Shown piece by piece: positions 37,814-47,813 of a DNA stretch of 64,000 nt. A program made the position numbers and the translations under genes. The DNA is from Bacteroidota bacterium (lineage in GTDB: Bacteria; Bacteroidota; Bacteroidia; AKYH767-A; 2013-40CM-41-45). Where the stretch lies: assembly GCA_003389385.1 (NCBI GenBank), contig QQVM01000005.1, positions 1 to 64,000 of the forward strand. Direction: 5' to 3'. The first letter of the stretch is position 1. Every line of letters starts with the position of its first letter. The notes beneath the pieces were generated by a model. It ran no database searches, had not been told where the DNA came from, and saw only the letters and a program-made list of their open reading frames with translations.

Positions 37814-38697
37814 GGTTTTTCTCCTCTGAATGCTACGAAGGCAATCAGTCCGGCTTTGGCGTCCAGAGAAATTCTGTAAAACTCTCCGGTATGCTCTCTG
37901 AGATCTGCAATGATCCTCCATTCATCGCTTTCATCAAAAGTTCTTCTGATAAGCCTTCCCGCGACACCGGCAAGGATGCTGTTGTCCGGCAACACTTCAA
38001 AATCCTCTGTCTTGTCAGGCATGTGAAATAAGGTTTCAGATATCAATCTTGACAAATCAAGAGATTTCAGTGACCAGTACATACTGTCATTTTTATCCAC
38101 ATAGTAGAGCTGCGATTTATCCGGACTCAATTTCATGCACCTGCCCGGATTTTGCATAATGTAAATTTGCCTGCCGTTCTTCAAGTCAAGCAATTGCAGG
38201 CGATGTGGTTTCCCGACAACAAAGGTGGCAATTGATGAATCATTGATCCAACAATAGTAACCTGTGGAGTCTGAATTGCTGATCTTTTTGGCCGATACCG
38301 TATTATTCCTGTCAAGCAGGTATAGCCATTGGGAAGAGTCAGCGTCAACTCTTACAACTGAAAGGTGTTTGCCGTCAGGACTCATGGCAGGGGAGTATTC
38401 GCTTTCAGTTGTGAAAGTGATCTGCTCTTTTTTTCCTGACTCGACATCAAAAGCAAATACATCAGACTGCTTATCGTCTTCTACAGAAACATAGAGGACC
38501 TTGCTTTCCGATTTTAAAAAGGATGGCTGGTTGTCGTATCCTTTTCTTTCAGTGATATTCCTTGTATTGGAGATTGTCCAATTTCCATTTTCCTTTTTAA
38601 GATCGGCAATAAAAATATCTGTGTCCGGTAACTGGGCAAATGAGGTGTTGATTAGTAGGGAACAAAGCAGATATATGCTTAGTTTGATGTGTTTCAT
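37810..38697 (-). CDS. TolB/PD40-like beta-propeller secreted protein
   Basis: Signal peptide; FTTESEYSPAMSPDGKHLSVVR. Confidence 0.7.
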   Translation of the reverse strand: MKHIKLSIYLLCSLLINTSFAQLPDTDIFIADLKKENGNWTISNTRNITERKGYDNQPSFLKSESKVLYVSVEDDKQSDVFAFDVESGKKEQITFTTESEYSPAMSPDGKHLSVVRVDADSSQWLYLLDRNNTVSAKKISNSDSTGYYCWINDSSIATFVVGKPHRLQLLDLKNGRQIYIMQNPGRCMKLSPDKSQLYYVDKNDSMYWSLKSLDLSRLISETLFHMPDKTEDFEVLPDNSILAGVAGRLIRRTFDESDEWRIIADLREHTGEFYRISLDAKAGLIAFVAFRGEKP

Positions 38698-38705
38698 GCC
38701 GGGAA

Positions 38706-39371
38706 TTATAGTCTGTATTCGATTGTGCCGTGTTTCTTCTTTTTAAGAGGAAGTTCAGCATCCATGCTATCAATACTGCTGCTTACATAGCTTTCTTCCA
38801 TACGGTAGGCTCTGACCTGAATGGTTTTGCCTGGATTAATATTCATTACTCTCACGGAATCAACTCTTCCTTTAAAGTCAATGTCCCTTTCCAGTGTGCT
38901 GTAGAAAATGCCCTTCTTTTTTATGAGCTTGTAATGCAATTGATCAATTTCTTCCGAAGAGTGGCCTTGTTCCATCAGAATGAGATTATCTCCAAGTTCG
39001 AATGTCTGGCCAGTTGTCTGAACATACCTGGCGGACAGTAAAAAGTTTACAGTCATGGAAGGTGAAAGCAAAAACATGGGTATGCTGATGGTAAACAATG
39101 AAAAATAAACCCGGAACAGTAACTGAAGGGAGGAACGAATGAACAATCCGCTGAGTGCAAGTCCGGAACATATAAAGAGCATAAAGAAATAATTCGGAAC
39201 TCTTTCGCTTCCGCCAATGGCGACTGAACCTGCGTAGGCGAGAAGAAAGAGCAAATGCACTGAAGCAAGCAGCAGCAGTTTCTCCTTCGGCAGATTTTTC
39301 GCAGTGATCATGAGCACAAGACCCAGGACAAGCGAAAAAATGAAACATAAAATGGCTATATAAAATGACAT
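38706..39371 (-). CDS. Membrane protein of unknown function
   Basis: 221 aa with several hydrophobic helices. Confidence 0.6.
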   Translation of the reverse strand: MSFYIAILCFIFSLVLGLVLMITAKNLPKEKLLLLASVHLLFLLAYAGSVAIGGSERVPNYFFMLFICSGLALSGLFIRSSLQLLFRVYFSLFTISIPMFLLSPSMTVNFLLSARYVQTTGQTFELGDNLILMEQGHSSEEIDQLHYKLIKKKGIFYSTLERDIDFKGRVDSVRVMNINPGKTIQVRAYRMEESYVSSSIDSMDAELPLKKKKHGTIEYRL

Positions 39372-39435
39372 ACCGGAATTACCGGCTCAAATCTAAGCAG
39401 AAAAAAGAGGAGTAAGAAACCAGGAATTTATTCAT

Positions 39436-40143
39436 TCAGGACATAGACTCTGCATTGTCTATCAGACGAAATCCTTTTCCGTGAATATTTATTATATCGA
39501 GGGAAGGGTCTTCTTTAAGGTACTTCCTCAGTTTGGTGATGAATACGTCCATGCTCCGTGCATTAAAATAGTTATCATCACCCCAGATTTCTTTCAGGGC
39601 TTTTTCGCGGGGAAGAAGTTCGTTCTTATAAATACAAAGCATCCTCAAAAGATCCGCTTCTTTGGGAGACAACTTCTGGCTTGAATCACCTGCTTTAATA
39701 GTTCTGTGATCATAATTGAAATGAAATTTGCCCAGATCAAATTCTTTCTGATCGCTGTCGTGATGCTTATCTGCAGATCTCTTCAGGACTGCCTTTAGTT
39801 TGTAAAGTAAAACTTCTGAGTCGAATGGTTTTGTGATGTAATCGTCCGCGCCTGCCTGGAATCCGCTGAGCATGTCATCCTTCATGGTTTTTGCCGTGAG
39901 GAAAATAATGGGAATGTTTTTATCCTTTTCACGAATATCACGCGCCAGTGAAAAGCCGTCTTTTCTCGGCATCATCACATCCAGAATACACAGGTCGAAT
40001 TTACCGCTACTGAATTGTTCATATCCCTTCATGCCATCCGGGCAGAGTTCAACCTCATAGTCATTCAGCTCAAGGTAATTCTTAAGTACCGAACCGAAAT
40101 TCGGATCATCTTCCACTAATAGAATCTTGTTTCTTGAAGTCAT
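39436..40143 (-). CDS. OmpR/PhoB-family response regulator
   Basis: KILLVEDDPNFGSVLKNYLE, LCILDVMMPRKDGF, winged-helix LSPKEADLLRMLC...VFITKLRKYLKEDPSLDIINIHGKGFRL. Confidence 0.95.
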   Translation of the reverse strand: MTSRNKILLVEDDPNFGSVLKNYLELNDYEVELCPDGMKGYEQFSSGKFDLCILDVMMPRKDGFSLARDIREKDKNIPIIFLTAKTMKDDMLSGFQAGADDYITKPFDSEVLLYKLKAVLKRSADKHHDSDQKEFDLGKFHFNYDHRTIKAGDSSQKLSPKEADLLRMLCIYKNELLPREKALKEIWGDDNYFNARSMDVFITKLRKYLKEDPSLDIINIHGKGFRLIDNAESMS

Positions 40144-40158
40144 TTATTGCGCTTTGCA

Positions 40159-41793
40159 TTATTTGTAAGGAATAAAAAACTCAAAAGTGCTGCCTTTTCC
40201 TGGCTCACTTTCCACGTCGATCCAGCCATTATGACTGTCTATAATCGCTTTGACATAACTGAGGCCAAGTCCGAATCCTTTCACGTCGTGGAGATTTCCT
40301 GTCGGTACCCTGTAAAATTTTTCGAAAACTCTTTTTTGGGTTTCCCGGTTCATGCCTATACCTTTGTCCTTTACGCTAACGATCAGACCATGCTGATTAT
40401 TGCTTGTGCTCACAAGGATTTCAGGAGATTCTGGAGAATACTTATTTGCGTTGTCAAGGAGGTTGATGATGACATTCGACAAATGGACAGGGTCGGATAC
40501 CACGAGCGGAATTTCAGCGTCAAACTGTGTCTGTATCTGCCCATTTCTGCTTTGAATTTGAAGTCCAATAAGCTCAATTCCTTTTTGAATTAACTGATGC
40601 ACATTCACTTCTTCTTTCTTCATGCGCAGTTCTCCTTTTTCTATCTGCGCCATTTGAAGTACATTTTCAACCTGTGCATTCATTCTCCTGTTTTCTTGCC
40701 GGATAATGTTTGAGAAATAATCAAGTTTCTCCTGGCTGGAAACGACTTTTGGATTTTTCATTGAGTCCACGGCGAGTGAAATTGTAGCGATAGGAGTTTT
40801 GAACTCATGGGTCATGTTGTTGATGAAGTCGCTCTTGATATCGGAGAGTTTCTTCTGCCGAATGATAGTGTGGATGGTATATCCGAATCCGAAAAGTATG
40901 AGTATGGTGAACAGCGTTGAACTTAAGAGCATCAGCCACATGGATGAAAGCACATACTGGATGCTCGATGGAAAATTCAAAACAAGAAAATCAGGCTTTG
41001 AAACGATATCATTCGGAAAAAGCAGAACCTTGTATTTTGAATTGATCAGTTCAACAGGGTTCAATGATGCCTTAGAGAAAACCATCTTATTCTGATCGCC
41101 GTTCCAGATTCCGAAATCGTAGTCTACATTGATGCCTTGTTTGCACAACTCCGCGGATATAATTGAATCAAGAAGAATGGGATTAAGCCGTGCATCGATA
41201 TTTTTTTCCGGCCCTGAGAATTCCACTGCCATCTTCTGTACCACTTCGCTTAACTTTTCAATTCTCGCTTTGATTTTTTCCTCGTTCTGCCTGATGATAA
41301 CCTCTGCAGAGTCTCCATAGAAACGCATGATCTGCGAGGAACGTATAGTGTGTTTCGAGAGTGAGTCCTGGTGAAAATAATTCCTCCGTTGCACTTTAAG
41401 GAAAGATTTTCTGCTTCCCGGATGATGAAATTCAATGTTGATGTCTGCATTGTCGAGATCAGGCAGAAATGTATTTGGTGGCAGAAGCGCAGTAGATTGA
41501 GGTTCTTCTATTGTGTCAAGAATTATCGCAGGTTGCAGATCAGGAGAGTCGCGCATGACAAGCTTACTGAGTTGTCCCGGATCGATGTCTAGCAACCTCT
41601 CATGCAGCATGGTCATCGCTTCTTTGGTTTCTATCCGGTCAACTATGGCATTCATGGCCTGCGTGACATTCTGATCAAATTGTTGTTCTTTCAGGCGAAT
41701 GTCGTGCATGATCCAGTAAACCTGGAGAAAAATAATCCCAAGCAGCGATACGCTCATCAAACCAATGATCCACTGAAATTTACGCCTGTTCAT
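40159..41793 (-). CDS. Sensor histidine kinase
   Basis: H-box NNMTHEFKTPIATIS, N-box NLLDNANKYS, G-box VKDKGIGM and GFGLGLSYVKAII; two TM segments. Confidence 0.95.
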   Translation of the reverse strand: MNRRKFQWIIGLMSVSLLGIIFLQVYWIMHDIRLKEQQFDQNVTQAMNAIVDRIETKEAMTMLHERLLDIDPGQLSKLVMRDSPDLQPAIILDTIEEPQSTALLPPNTFLPDLDNADINIEFHHPGSRKSFLKVQRRNYFHQDSLSKHTIRSSQIMRFYGDSAEVIIRQNEEKIKARIEKLSEVVQKMAVEFSGPEKNIDARLNPILLDSIISAELCKQGINVDYDFGIWNGDQNKMVFSKASLNPVELINSKYKVLLFPNDIVSKPDFLVLNFPSSIQYVLSSMWLMLLSSTLFTILILFGFGYTIHTIIRQKKLSDIKSDFINNMTHEFKTPIATISLAVDSMKNPKVVSSQEKLDYFSNIIRQENRRMNAQVENVLQMAQIEKGELRMKKEEVNVHQLIQKGIELIGLQIQSRNGQIQTQFDAEIPLVVSDPVHLSNVIINLLDNANKYSPESPEILVSTSNNQHGLIVSVKDKGIGMNRETQKRVFEKFYRVPTGNLHDVKGFGLGLSYVKAIIDSHNGWIDVESEPGKGSTFEFFIPYK

Positions 41794-41814
41794 TCTTTGC
41801 AAAAATACTATGCA

Positions 41815-41871
41815 TTAACAATTCAATCAGGACTTTAACCTATTTTTAACACTGATTAACCGCCCATTAAC
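41815..41871. promoter_or_regulatory. Five phased TTAAC repeats in a divergent promoter region
   Basis: TTAAC at 41815, 41835, 41846, 41856, 41867 (spacings 20, 11, 10, 11). Confidence 0.6.
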
Positions 41872-41920
41872 GCGAGAAATCAAAGTCCGGTCATACATTC
41901 GTTTCATAAACTTCAAAGCC

Positions 41921-42982
41921 ATGACAAACAGACTACACAATCGCGAAATAATTGCCTGGTTTATTTTAATGACAGCCTTCCTTTTGCTTGGTCTGACTGT
42001 AAGTTACGCTCAGGAGAGTGTCGCTCACTACCGTGTGAAAATCACAAAAGAGTCTGATGGAAAAGTGACAGAGACTGACACGCTGTTTTCGGCTTCAGAG
42101 AAAGAAAGCATGGACCGCTGGCTGGAAGAGCAAAAGAAATCTGGACATGAGTCGATCAGCATTAGGATAGAAAAAAACGGCGGATCAGATGTGATCAAGG
42201 CTGAAAACGAGGGGAAGGATGGCGGTAAGCGCAAAGTTGAAAAGGTAATCATTGAAAAATTTTCGGAACAGGGTGATGACATCCGATTTAAAATGGACTT
42301 GCTGAAAAAGGAAATGGCAGAACTCAAGGATATTATTCGTGAGGAATCCGGAGCATTTAAATTCGAGATTGATGCGGAAATTGAAGAGGAATTGAACGGC
42401 CTTGAAGACGAAATGCGGGTTTTGTTCAGCAATGATTCTGTCTTGTCAAAATCCAAATCCATGAAAAAGTGCATTGTGATATCTGCTGATTCTGATGAAG
42501 CCAGGGATGTCATGAAAGAAATAGAGTCTATGGAGACTGATGGTGATGGCAAAGGAAAGATGGTGATTATTTACAAAACTGAGGAAGACGAAGAACCGGT
42601 GATTGTCAGAAAGGAAGTGAATAAGGATAAAAATCGAGATAATCCCGGGGAGAATGAAGAAAACAAAAGCATACACAAGGAAATAAAAATTGAATCTTCA
42701 TTATCTTCTGATTCAAAAACTTTGGATGAAAAATTCCGATTTTCTGTCAGCCCTAATCCGGGATCAGGAAAATTTGATGTTTCGTTTTACAGCGATAAAA
42801 AGCAGGATTTCATTTTCAGCATCACAGATTCAAAAGGTGCTGTCATAAAAAGCGAGAAGCTGAAGGGACATAAAGGCGAGTTTAAGAAAAAATTCGAGGT
42901 AGAATCAGGTTCCGGCAATATGTACATATTCAGCTTGCAGTCTGATTCCGACAAAGTGGTGAAAAAAATAATAATACGATGA
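41921..42982 (+). CDS. Charged secreted protein with T9SS-type C-terminal domain
   Basis: N-terminal hydrophobic segment, Glu/Lys-rich central region, FSVSPNPGSGKFDVSF...MYIFSLQSDSDKVVKKIIIR. Confidence 0.75.
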   Translation: MTNRLHNREIIAWFILMTAFLLLGLTVSYAQESVAHYRVKITKESDGKVTETDTLFSASEKESMDRWLEEQKKSGHESISIRIEKNGGSDVIKAENEGKDGGKRKVEKVIIEKFSEQGDDIRFKMDLLKKEMAELKDIIREESGAFKFEIDAEIEEELNGLEDEMRVLFSNDSVLSKSKSMKKCIVISADSDEARDVMKEIESMETDGDGKGKMVIIYKTEEDEEPVIVRKEVNKDKNRDNPGENEENKSIHKEIKIESSLSSDSKTLDEKFRFSVSPNPGSGKFDVSFYSDKKQDFIFSITDSKGAVIKSEKLKGHKGEFKKKFEVESGSGNMYIFSLQSDSDKVVKKIIIR

Positions 42983-43027
42983 ATCAGTAAAATTTTGATT
43001 GGTTAGAATGCTTGATTGGTTTGTAAT

Positions 43028-43070
43028 ACGGCAGACGGAAGATTGAAAAATCACGGCTGCCGTTTTTTTT
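43028..43070 (+). terminator. Intrinsic terminator
   Basis: ACGGCAG...CTGCCGT followed by T-tract. Confidence 0.85.
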
Positions 43071-43083
43071 CATTCGGGTATTT

Positions 43084-43470
43084 TCAGCTTTCTGTAATAG
43101 CTGTTACTTCAATTTCCATGAGCATATCCGGATGAATGAAGCCACCGACTTCAATCATCGAGGCTGCCGGATTTATATCGCGAAACACCTCAGCGTAGAT
43201 TTTTCCTACAGCTTCCCAGTCAGATATATTTCGTAAAAATATTCTTGTTCTGACCACATGTTTCATTTCTGCTCCTGCATCCTGAAGTGCCTTCCCGATT
43301 TTATTGAAGATGAAAACTGCCTGAGCTGATGGATCCCCCCGACCTATTATTTTATCTCCATCAACAGCGGTTGTTCCGGATACTTCAATATGATTTCCAG
43401 AGCGAACAGCACGAGAATAGGAGATAAGGTCTTCCCATTTGGTATTGCTGCGGATATTAAGTCTTTTCAT
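43084..43470 (-). CDS. RidA family protein
   Basis: SYSRAVRSGNHIEVSGTTAVDG, QAVFIFNKIGKALQDAGAEMKHVVRTRIFL, AASMIEVGGFIHPDMLMEIEVTA. Confidence 0.92.
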   Translation of the reverse strand: MKRLNIRSNTKWEDLISYSRAVRSGNHIEVSGTTAVDGDKIIGRGDPSAQAVFIFNKIGKALQDAGAEMKHVVRTRIFLRNISDWEAVGKIYAEVFRDINPAASMIEVGGFIHPDMLMEIEVTAITES

Positions 43471-43479
43471 GTCCTTAAG

Positions 43480-43980
43480 TCATTTTAAATTCATCATTTC
43501 TTTGAGCACATCTTTATCCACATTTTTCTTTAGCTCAAAACTGTATGATTTGCTCCAAAGTGATTTGCTTAGTTTGAATTTGCCGCGCAGGACAGCTTCC
43601 TTTTTTTCGCCGGAGAAGAGCTGCATGCCGAGCGATAACATTCCTCCGAAGTTTACTGATTCAGTCGGGATAAGAAAAGTAAGCTTGCTCTCTGACTTCC
43701 TTCTGATGTGATGGCTTTCATCAAGTCTTCCTTTTCCCAAAATGTGATTGTCCATGCTTAACTCGGTATTCAGTTCACGAAGCGAAACTCCAATTGAATT
43801 TGGATTATAAACGCTGACTTGGACCAGGGCAGAGGATTTACCCTCTTTTTCTGTCATGTCTAGTTTTTCAACTCTTCTGAATTCAACGGGCTGAATGCTG
43901 GCGCATGAATAAAATAAACACCAGACAACAAACAGTGAAAAAGTAAAAGTATATTTTCTGAGAGCTGCACTAATGTTCAT
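43480..43980 (-). CDS. LEA type-2-like lipoprotein
   Basis: FYSCASIQPVEFRRVEKL; VQVSVYNPNSIGVSLRELNTELSMDNHILGKGRLDE. Confidence 0.7.
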   Translation of the reverse strand: MNISAALRKYTFTFSLFVVWCLFYSCASIQPVEFRRVEKLDMTEKEGKSSALVQVSVYNPNSIGVSLRELNTELSMDNHILGKGRLDESHHIRRKSESKLTFLIPTESVNFGGMLSLGMQLFSGEKKEAVLRGKFKLSKSLWSKSYSFELKKNVDKDVLKEMMNLK

Positions 43981-44034
43981 GTAAGCTTCTGTGATGATCT
44001 GAACAAATTTAACAGGATTAATTTGCAGAATGAC

Positions 44035-44793
44035 CTATTTAATAAAATGCATGAAAGTGTCGCTTCTGAGACCAAGTCGCAAAGATTCCACAGCGATGAT
44101 TTCAGCAGGAGCGATATTGCCAAGGTTTGCATTGGCACCAAGAAGTTTAATGAAGTATGTCTGGCCGGATTTGTTTGGGGTTTCCCAAATGATTTTTTCA
44201 GGCGGAACTTTGGCTATTATTTTGTTGATTAATACAACATGTGCCTTGCCGCTTGGTCTGTAGATCCCGACTGTCCCGCTTTCTCTGGCTTCTGCAATCA
44301 CTTTCCAGGCGCCGGCATCCAGCTCATTTTTCATCATTTCTATCCATTTGGCTGGATGAATTATGATGCCTTCCTCTTTGGATCCGACTTCAGAAATAAC
44401 TGTAACATGCTTGCTGAGATTCCTGATATACTCAAGTTTGTTTTTATGTGGAATCGTGATGCTTCCGTCGCTGATTTCCGCGTGCGTCATCTTGTATTTT
44501 TCAAGCAGCCTCAGGTAATCATCCAGTTTGTTTCTTACCTGAAAGGCTTCCCACAGGGTGCCACCAAAATAAACTGGCACTCCGGCACTGCGGTAGATTG
44601 AAATCTTTTTTTCAAGATGATTGGTGATAAGAGCTGATCCAAAACCAAGCTTAACAAGGTCAATGAACTTGCTTGCGCTGTCCATAAGATCTTCGGCCTG
44701 GCGTACGCTCAGTCCTTTGTCCATTACCATAGTCAGACCATTATCACGGGGCTGGACAGTCCGCTTAGGAATTCCTTCCAGAGAAAAATTCAT
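44035..44793 (-). CDS. Phosphosulfolactate synthase (ComA) family protein
   Basis: RDNGLTMVMDKGLSVRQAEDLMDSASKFIDLVKLGFGSALI, GVPVYFGGTLWEAF, VISEVGSKEEG. Confidence 0.88.
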   Translation of the reverse strand: MNFSLEGIPKRTVQPRDNGLTMVMDKGLSVRQAEDLMDSASKFIDLVKLGFGSALITNHLEKKISIYRSAGVPVYFGGTLWEAFQVRNKLDDYLRLLEKYKMTHAEISDGSITIPHKNKLEYIRNLSKHVTVISEVGSKEEGIIIHPAKWIEMMKNELDAGAWKVIAEARESGTVGIYRPSGKAHVVLINKIIAKVPPEKIIWETPNKSGQTYFIKLLGANANLGNIAPAEIIAVESLRLGLRSDTFMHFIK

Positions 44794-46208
44794 AAATTAT
44801 TTTTATAAGTGTCAACTAAATGCAGCACATGCTGGTCGTTTTCCATTGCCGGACAATATTCAAACATCGCGCTGCATTTGTCTATGTTTTGACCAAGGGC
44901 ATTTTCCAGTGTATTGTATGCTTCCCTGATCTTTCCGGATGAATAAAGGTAGGCGCAAAGACGGAACAGGAAGTCAGCATCATTCTGATGAAACACAAGC
45001 CCGTGCTCAATCATTTCAATGGCTTCATCAGCCCTGTTGTCCGCAAGAAGAAGGTGTGAGTATTCTAGCCAGATATCATGATTTTCAGGTTCGAGGTCCA
45101 TGACTTTTTTGTATGCGGATTCCGCCTGCAGGAAATTGTTCAGGTGGTATTCTGCATCACCAAGGGCAAACCAGGCTTCCGGATTTTCATCATTTAATTC
45201 AATTGCCTTTCTGATATAATGTGTGGCTTCGAACCAACGTTCTTCGCCCTGCAGTGTGATTCCTATACCGAGCCAGGCTTCCGGCAAAGCCGGGTTCAGC
45301 TTGGTGGCTCTCTTGTAATAATCTCTTGCCTTGTGAAGATCTTCAAGCTGCTCATAGCACTCCCCGATGTTGTAATAAGTCAATGCGTCCGGAGCTTCGT
45401 ATTCAAAGGTCTTCTTGTAGCATTCAATCGCGTCGGCATAACGCTGCATATTAGCGTATGTATTGCCCTTGTTGAAATACGCGGATGAAAAATCATCCTT
45501 GATCACAAGGCAATAATCGTATGCATCCAAAGCTTCTTCATTGCGGTTCAGCTTATTTAATACATTGCCAAGGTTATACCATGCGGCAAAAGAATAAGGC
45601 TGACGGTCAATGAACTTTTTATAAAATTCAATGCTGTCATTTAAACGATCTGTGAATTCAAAGCAGAATGCAATTTCATAAAGTCCAATCTCATTGTCAG
45701 GATTTTCTTCCAGGCTTAAACTCAGATATTCAATTGCTTTGTCATAGTCACCCCAGCTCTCATACACATAAGCAAGGTTCAGGTAAAGTATGTCAAGTTC
45801 ATCGGCAAGCGGAATGGCCTTGTTGAAATTCTCCACCGCCTGTTCAAACTTTTGAAGCTGGGAATATATGCTTCCTCGGATCATATACAGGTCTGGATCG
45901 AGTGGGGTGAGCATTTCCGCCTGATTGAGGATTCTCAAAGCTTCCTGGTAACGGTCGACCATGGCCAGCAGCTGCGCCTCACGAAGAAGAAACTCCACTG
46001 AACCCGGATGCTGGCTTTGGGCATAATCAACCACTTGCAAAGCTTTTACAGGATCGTTTTTTTCGATATAGAAATCGATGATATTCAGAAAAGCGTCCAC
46101 ATCAAAGAAGTAAGCATCTTTGTTGCGAATCATTTCTTCATATCGTTCTATGGAATGCCGTATCTGGTTTTGCTCGTCCTGTGGACTCAGGAATTCATCT
46201 TCTGACAT
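44790..46208 (-). CDS. Tetratricopeptide-repeat protein
   Basis: Many TPR units (EAWFALGDAEYHLNNFLQAESAYKKVMDLEPEN); start trimmed to MSEDEFLS; 4-bp overlap with downstream gene. Confidence 0.88.
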   Translation of the reverse strand: MSEDEFLSPQDEQNQIRHSIERYEEMIRNKDAYFFDVDAFLNIIDFYIEKNDPVKALQVVDYAQSQHPGSVEFLLREAQLLAMVDRYQEALRILNQAEMLTPLDPDLYMIRGSIYSQLQKFEQAVENFNKAIPLADELDILYLNLAYVYESWGDYDKAIEYLSLSLEENPDNEIGLYEIAFCFEFTDRLNDSIEFYKKFIDRQPYSFAAWYNLGNVLNKLNRNEEALDAYDYCLVIKDDFSSAYFNKGNTYANMQRYADAIECYKKTFEYEAPDALTYYNIGECYEQLEDLHKARDYYKRATKLNPALPEAWLGIGITLQGEERWFEATHYIRKAIELNDENPEAWFALGDAEYHLNNFLQAESAYKKVMDLEPENHDIWLEYSHLLLADNRADEAIEMIEHGLVFHQNDADFLFRLCAYLYSSGKIREAYNTLENALGQNIDKCSAMFEYCPAMENDQHVLHLVDTYKNNL

Positions 46209-46363
46209 GCAACAGCTTTTTTTCCAGGCAAGAATTGCTTCACCAAAGATAAGTATTCCGTTCAATAACTACCTCATAAAAAGCCGAGTTATTCACAGAT
46301 TCCGGTTAATTCGATAAATTCAGCCTCATTATTTTTCTGTAGAGATTACTCTGGAGGAATGAT

Positions 46364-46372
46364 TAATTTTGC
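46364..46372 (+). promoter_or_regulatory. -7 element TAATTTTGC upstream of recF
   Basis: TAnnTTTGC just before ATG 46380. Confidence 0.5.
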
Positions 46373-46379
46373 CGTATCC

Positions 46380-47534
46380 ATGTTCCTCAAGAAGCTTAAC
46401 CTGCTGAATTTTAAAAACTACCAAGAGGCAGAGATCTGTCCTGATCTTGGCGCCAACGCTTTTGTCGGAGGAAACGGAGCAGGAAAAACCAATGTGCTGG
46501 ATGCAATTCATTACCTGTCAATGTCCAAGAGTTATTTCAATGCCATGGATTCGCAGGTAATCCGGAACGGTGAGGAGTACTTTATAGTTCAGGGTGTTTT
46601 TGAGGATGGCGAATCGGAGGAGAATATATCCTGCAGCCTGAAAAAGAATCAGAGAAAGGTGCTCAGAAGAAATCAGGAAGACTACGAAAAACTTGCCGAT
46701 CACATCGGACTCATTCCGGTGGTGATGATTTCACCAACCGACACTGTACTGATTACCGGGGGAAGCGAAGAGAGAAGAAAGTTCATGGACAGCATCATCT
46801 CTCAGTACAACAAAAAATACCTTACGGATCTGATCAGCTACAACCGTGTATTATCACAAAGAAACGCTTTTCTCAAGCAGTTGTCGAAGTCAGGAAGAGG
46901 GGATATCTCAATGCTTGAAATTTTCAATGAACAGCTGATACCCCTCGCTGAATATATTCATGAGACACGCTTAGGGTTTATCGAGGAGCTGGTTCCGGTA
47001 TTCAGGCATTACTATGATTTCATCTCCGGAAAATCTGAAACTCCGGGAATTCACTATGATTCAAAAGTCATGCACGGGCAATTTCATGATTTGCTGGAAA
47101 AGCATGCTGAACGCGACTTGATCATGCAGCATACCACGGCCGGAATACATAAGGATGAATTACAGTTTATCATGAATGATATGCCGGTACGCAAATTCGC
47201 GTCTCAGGGGCAGCAGAAATCTCTGTTGATCGCTCTGAAGCTGGCGCAGTTTGATTTTATAAGCAAAGTCAAAAATGTGAAGCCGGTACTTTTGCTCGAC
47301 GACATTTTTGAAAAGCTTGATAATATGCGGATCGACAGGCTGATGAAACTGGTTAGGGAAGATAACTTCGGACAAATTTTCATCACCGACGCGCATCCGG
47401 AGAGGGTTAGTCATATCTTTCGGGAACTTGATCTTCCTTTGAGAACTTTCGTGGTAGAAAACAACGAAATACGTCAAAGTGCGGATAAAGAAATCGGACA
47501 GGAAATACAATGGAATGATGAAAAGATCCAATGA
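46380..47534 (+). CDS. recF: DNA replication/repair protein RecF
   Basis: MFLKKLNLLNFKNYQEAEI, FVGGNGAGKTNVLDAIHYLSMSKSY, LLLDDIFEKLDNMRIDRL. Confidence 0.96.
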   Translation: MFLKKLNLLNFKNYQEAEICPDLGANAFVGGNGAGKTNVLDAIHYLSMSKSYFNAMDSQVIRNGEEYFIVQGVFEDGESEENISCSLKKNQRKVLRRNQEDYEKLADHIGLIPVVMISPTDTVLITGGSEERRKFMDSIISQYNKKYLTDLISYNRVLSQRNAFLKQLSKSGRGDISMLEIFNEQLIPLAEYIHETRLGFIEELVPVFRHYYDFISGKSETPGIHYDSKVMHGQFHDLLEKHAERDLIMQHTTAGIHKDELQFIMNDMPVRKFASQGQQKSLLIALKLAQFDFISKVKNVKPVLLLDDIFEKLDNMRIDRLMKLVREDNFGQIFITDAHPERVSHIFRELDLPLRTFVVENNEIRQSADKEIGQEIQWNDEKIQ

Positions 47535-47808
47535 CAGACATATGAGCGAAGCCGTGAAGGAAATGCTTCGCAATCTCGGCCTTGAGCAGAAACTTCTTCA
47601 GGTAAAACTGATCAACAGTTGGGAGAAGGTGATGGGTAAGACTGTAGCCAACCGAACAACAGATCTGCTTGTCTCAGATAAAAAACTTTTTGTAAGCCTC
47701 AGTTCAGCTTCACTTCGTCAGGAATTATTCAGTGTCAGGAATGAAATCTGCGAAAAGCTGAATCAGGAGGTCGGGGAGGACGTGATCAGCGAAGTGATTT
47801 TCAGATAA
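47518..47808 (+). CDS. DUF721 (DciA-like) domain protein
   Basis: LIDSWEKVMGK-type motif (LINSWEKVMGKTVANRT), KLFVSLSSASLRQELFSVRNEI; follows recF. Confidence 0.88.
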   Translation: MKRSNDRHMSEAVKEMLRNLGLEQKLLQVKLINSWEKVMGKTVANRTTDLLVSDKKLFVSLSSASLRQELFSVRNEICEKLNQEVGEDVISEVIFR

Positions 47809-47813
47809 AAAAA

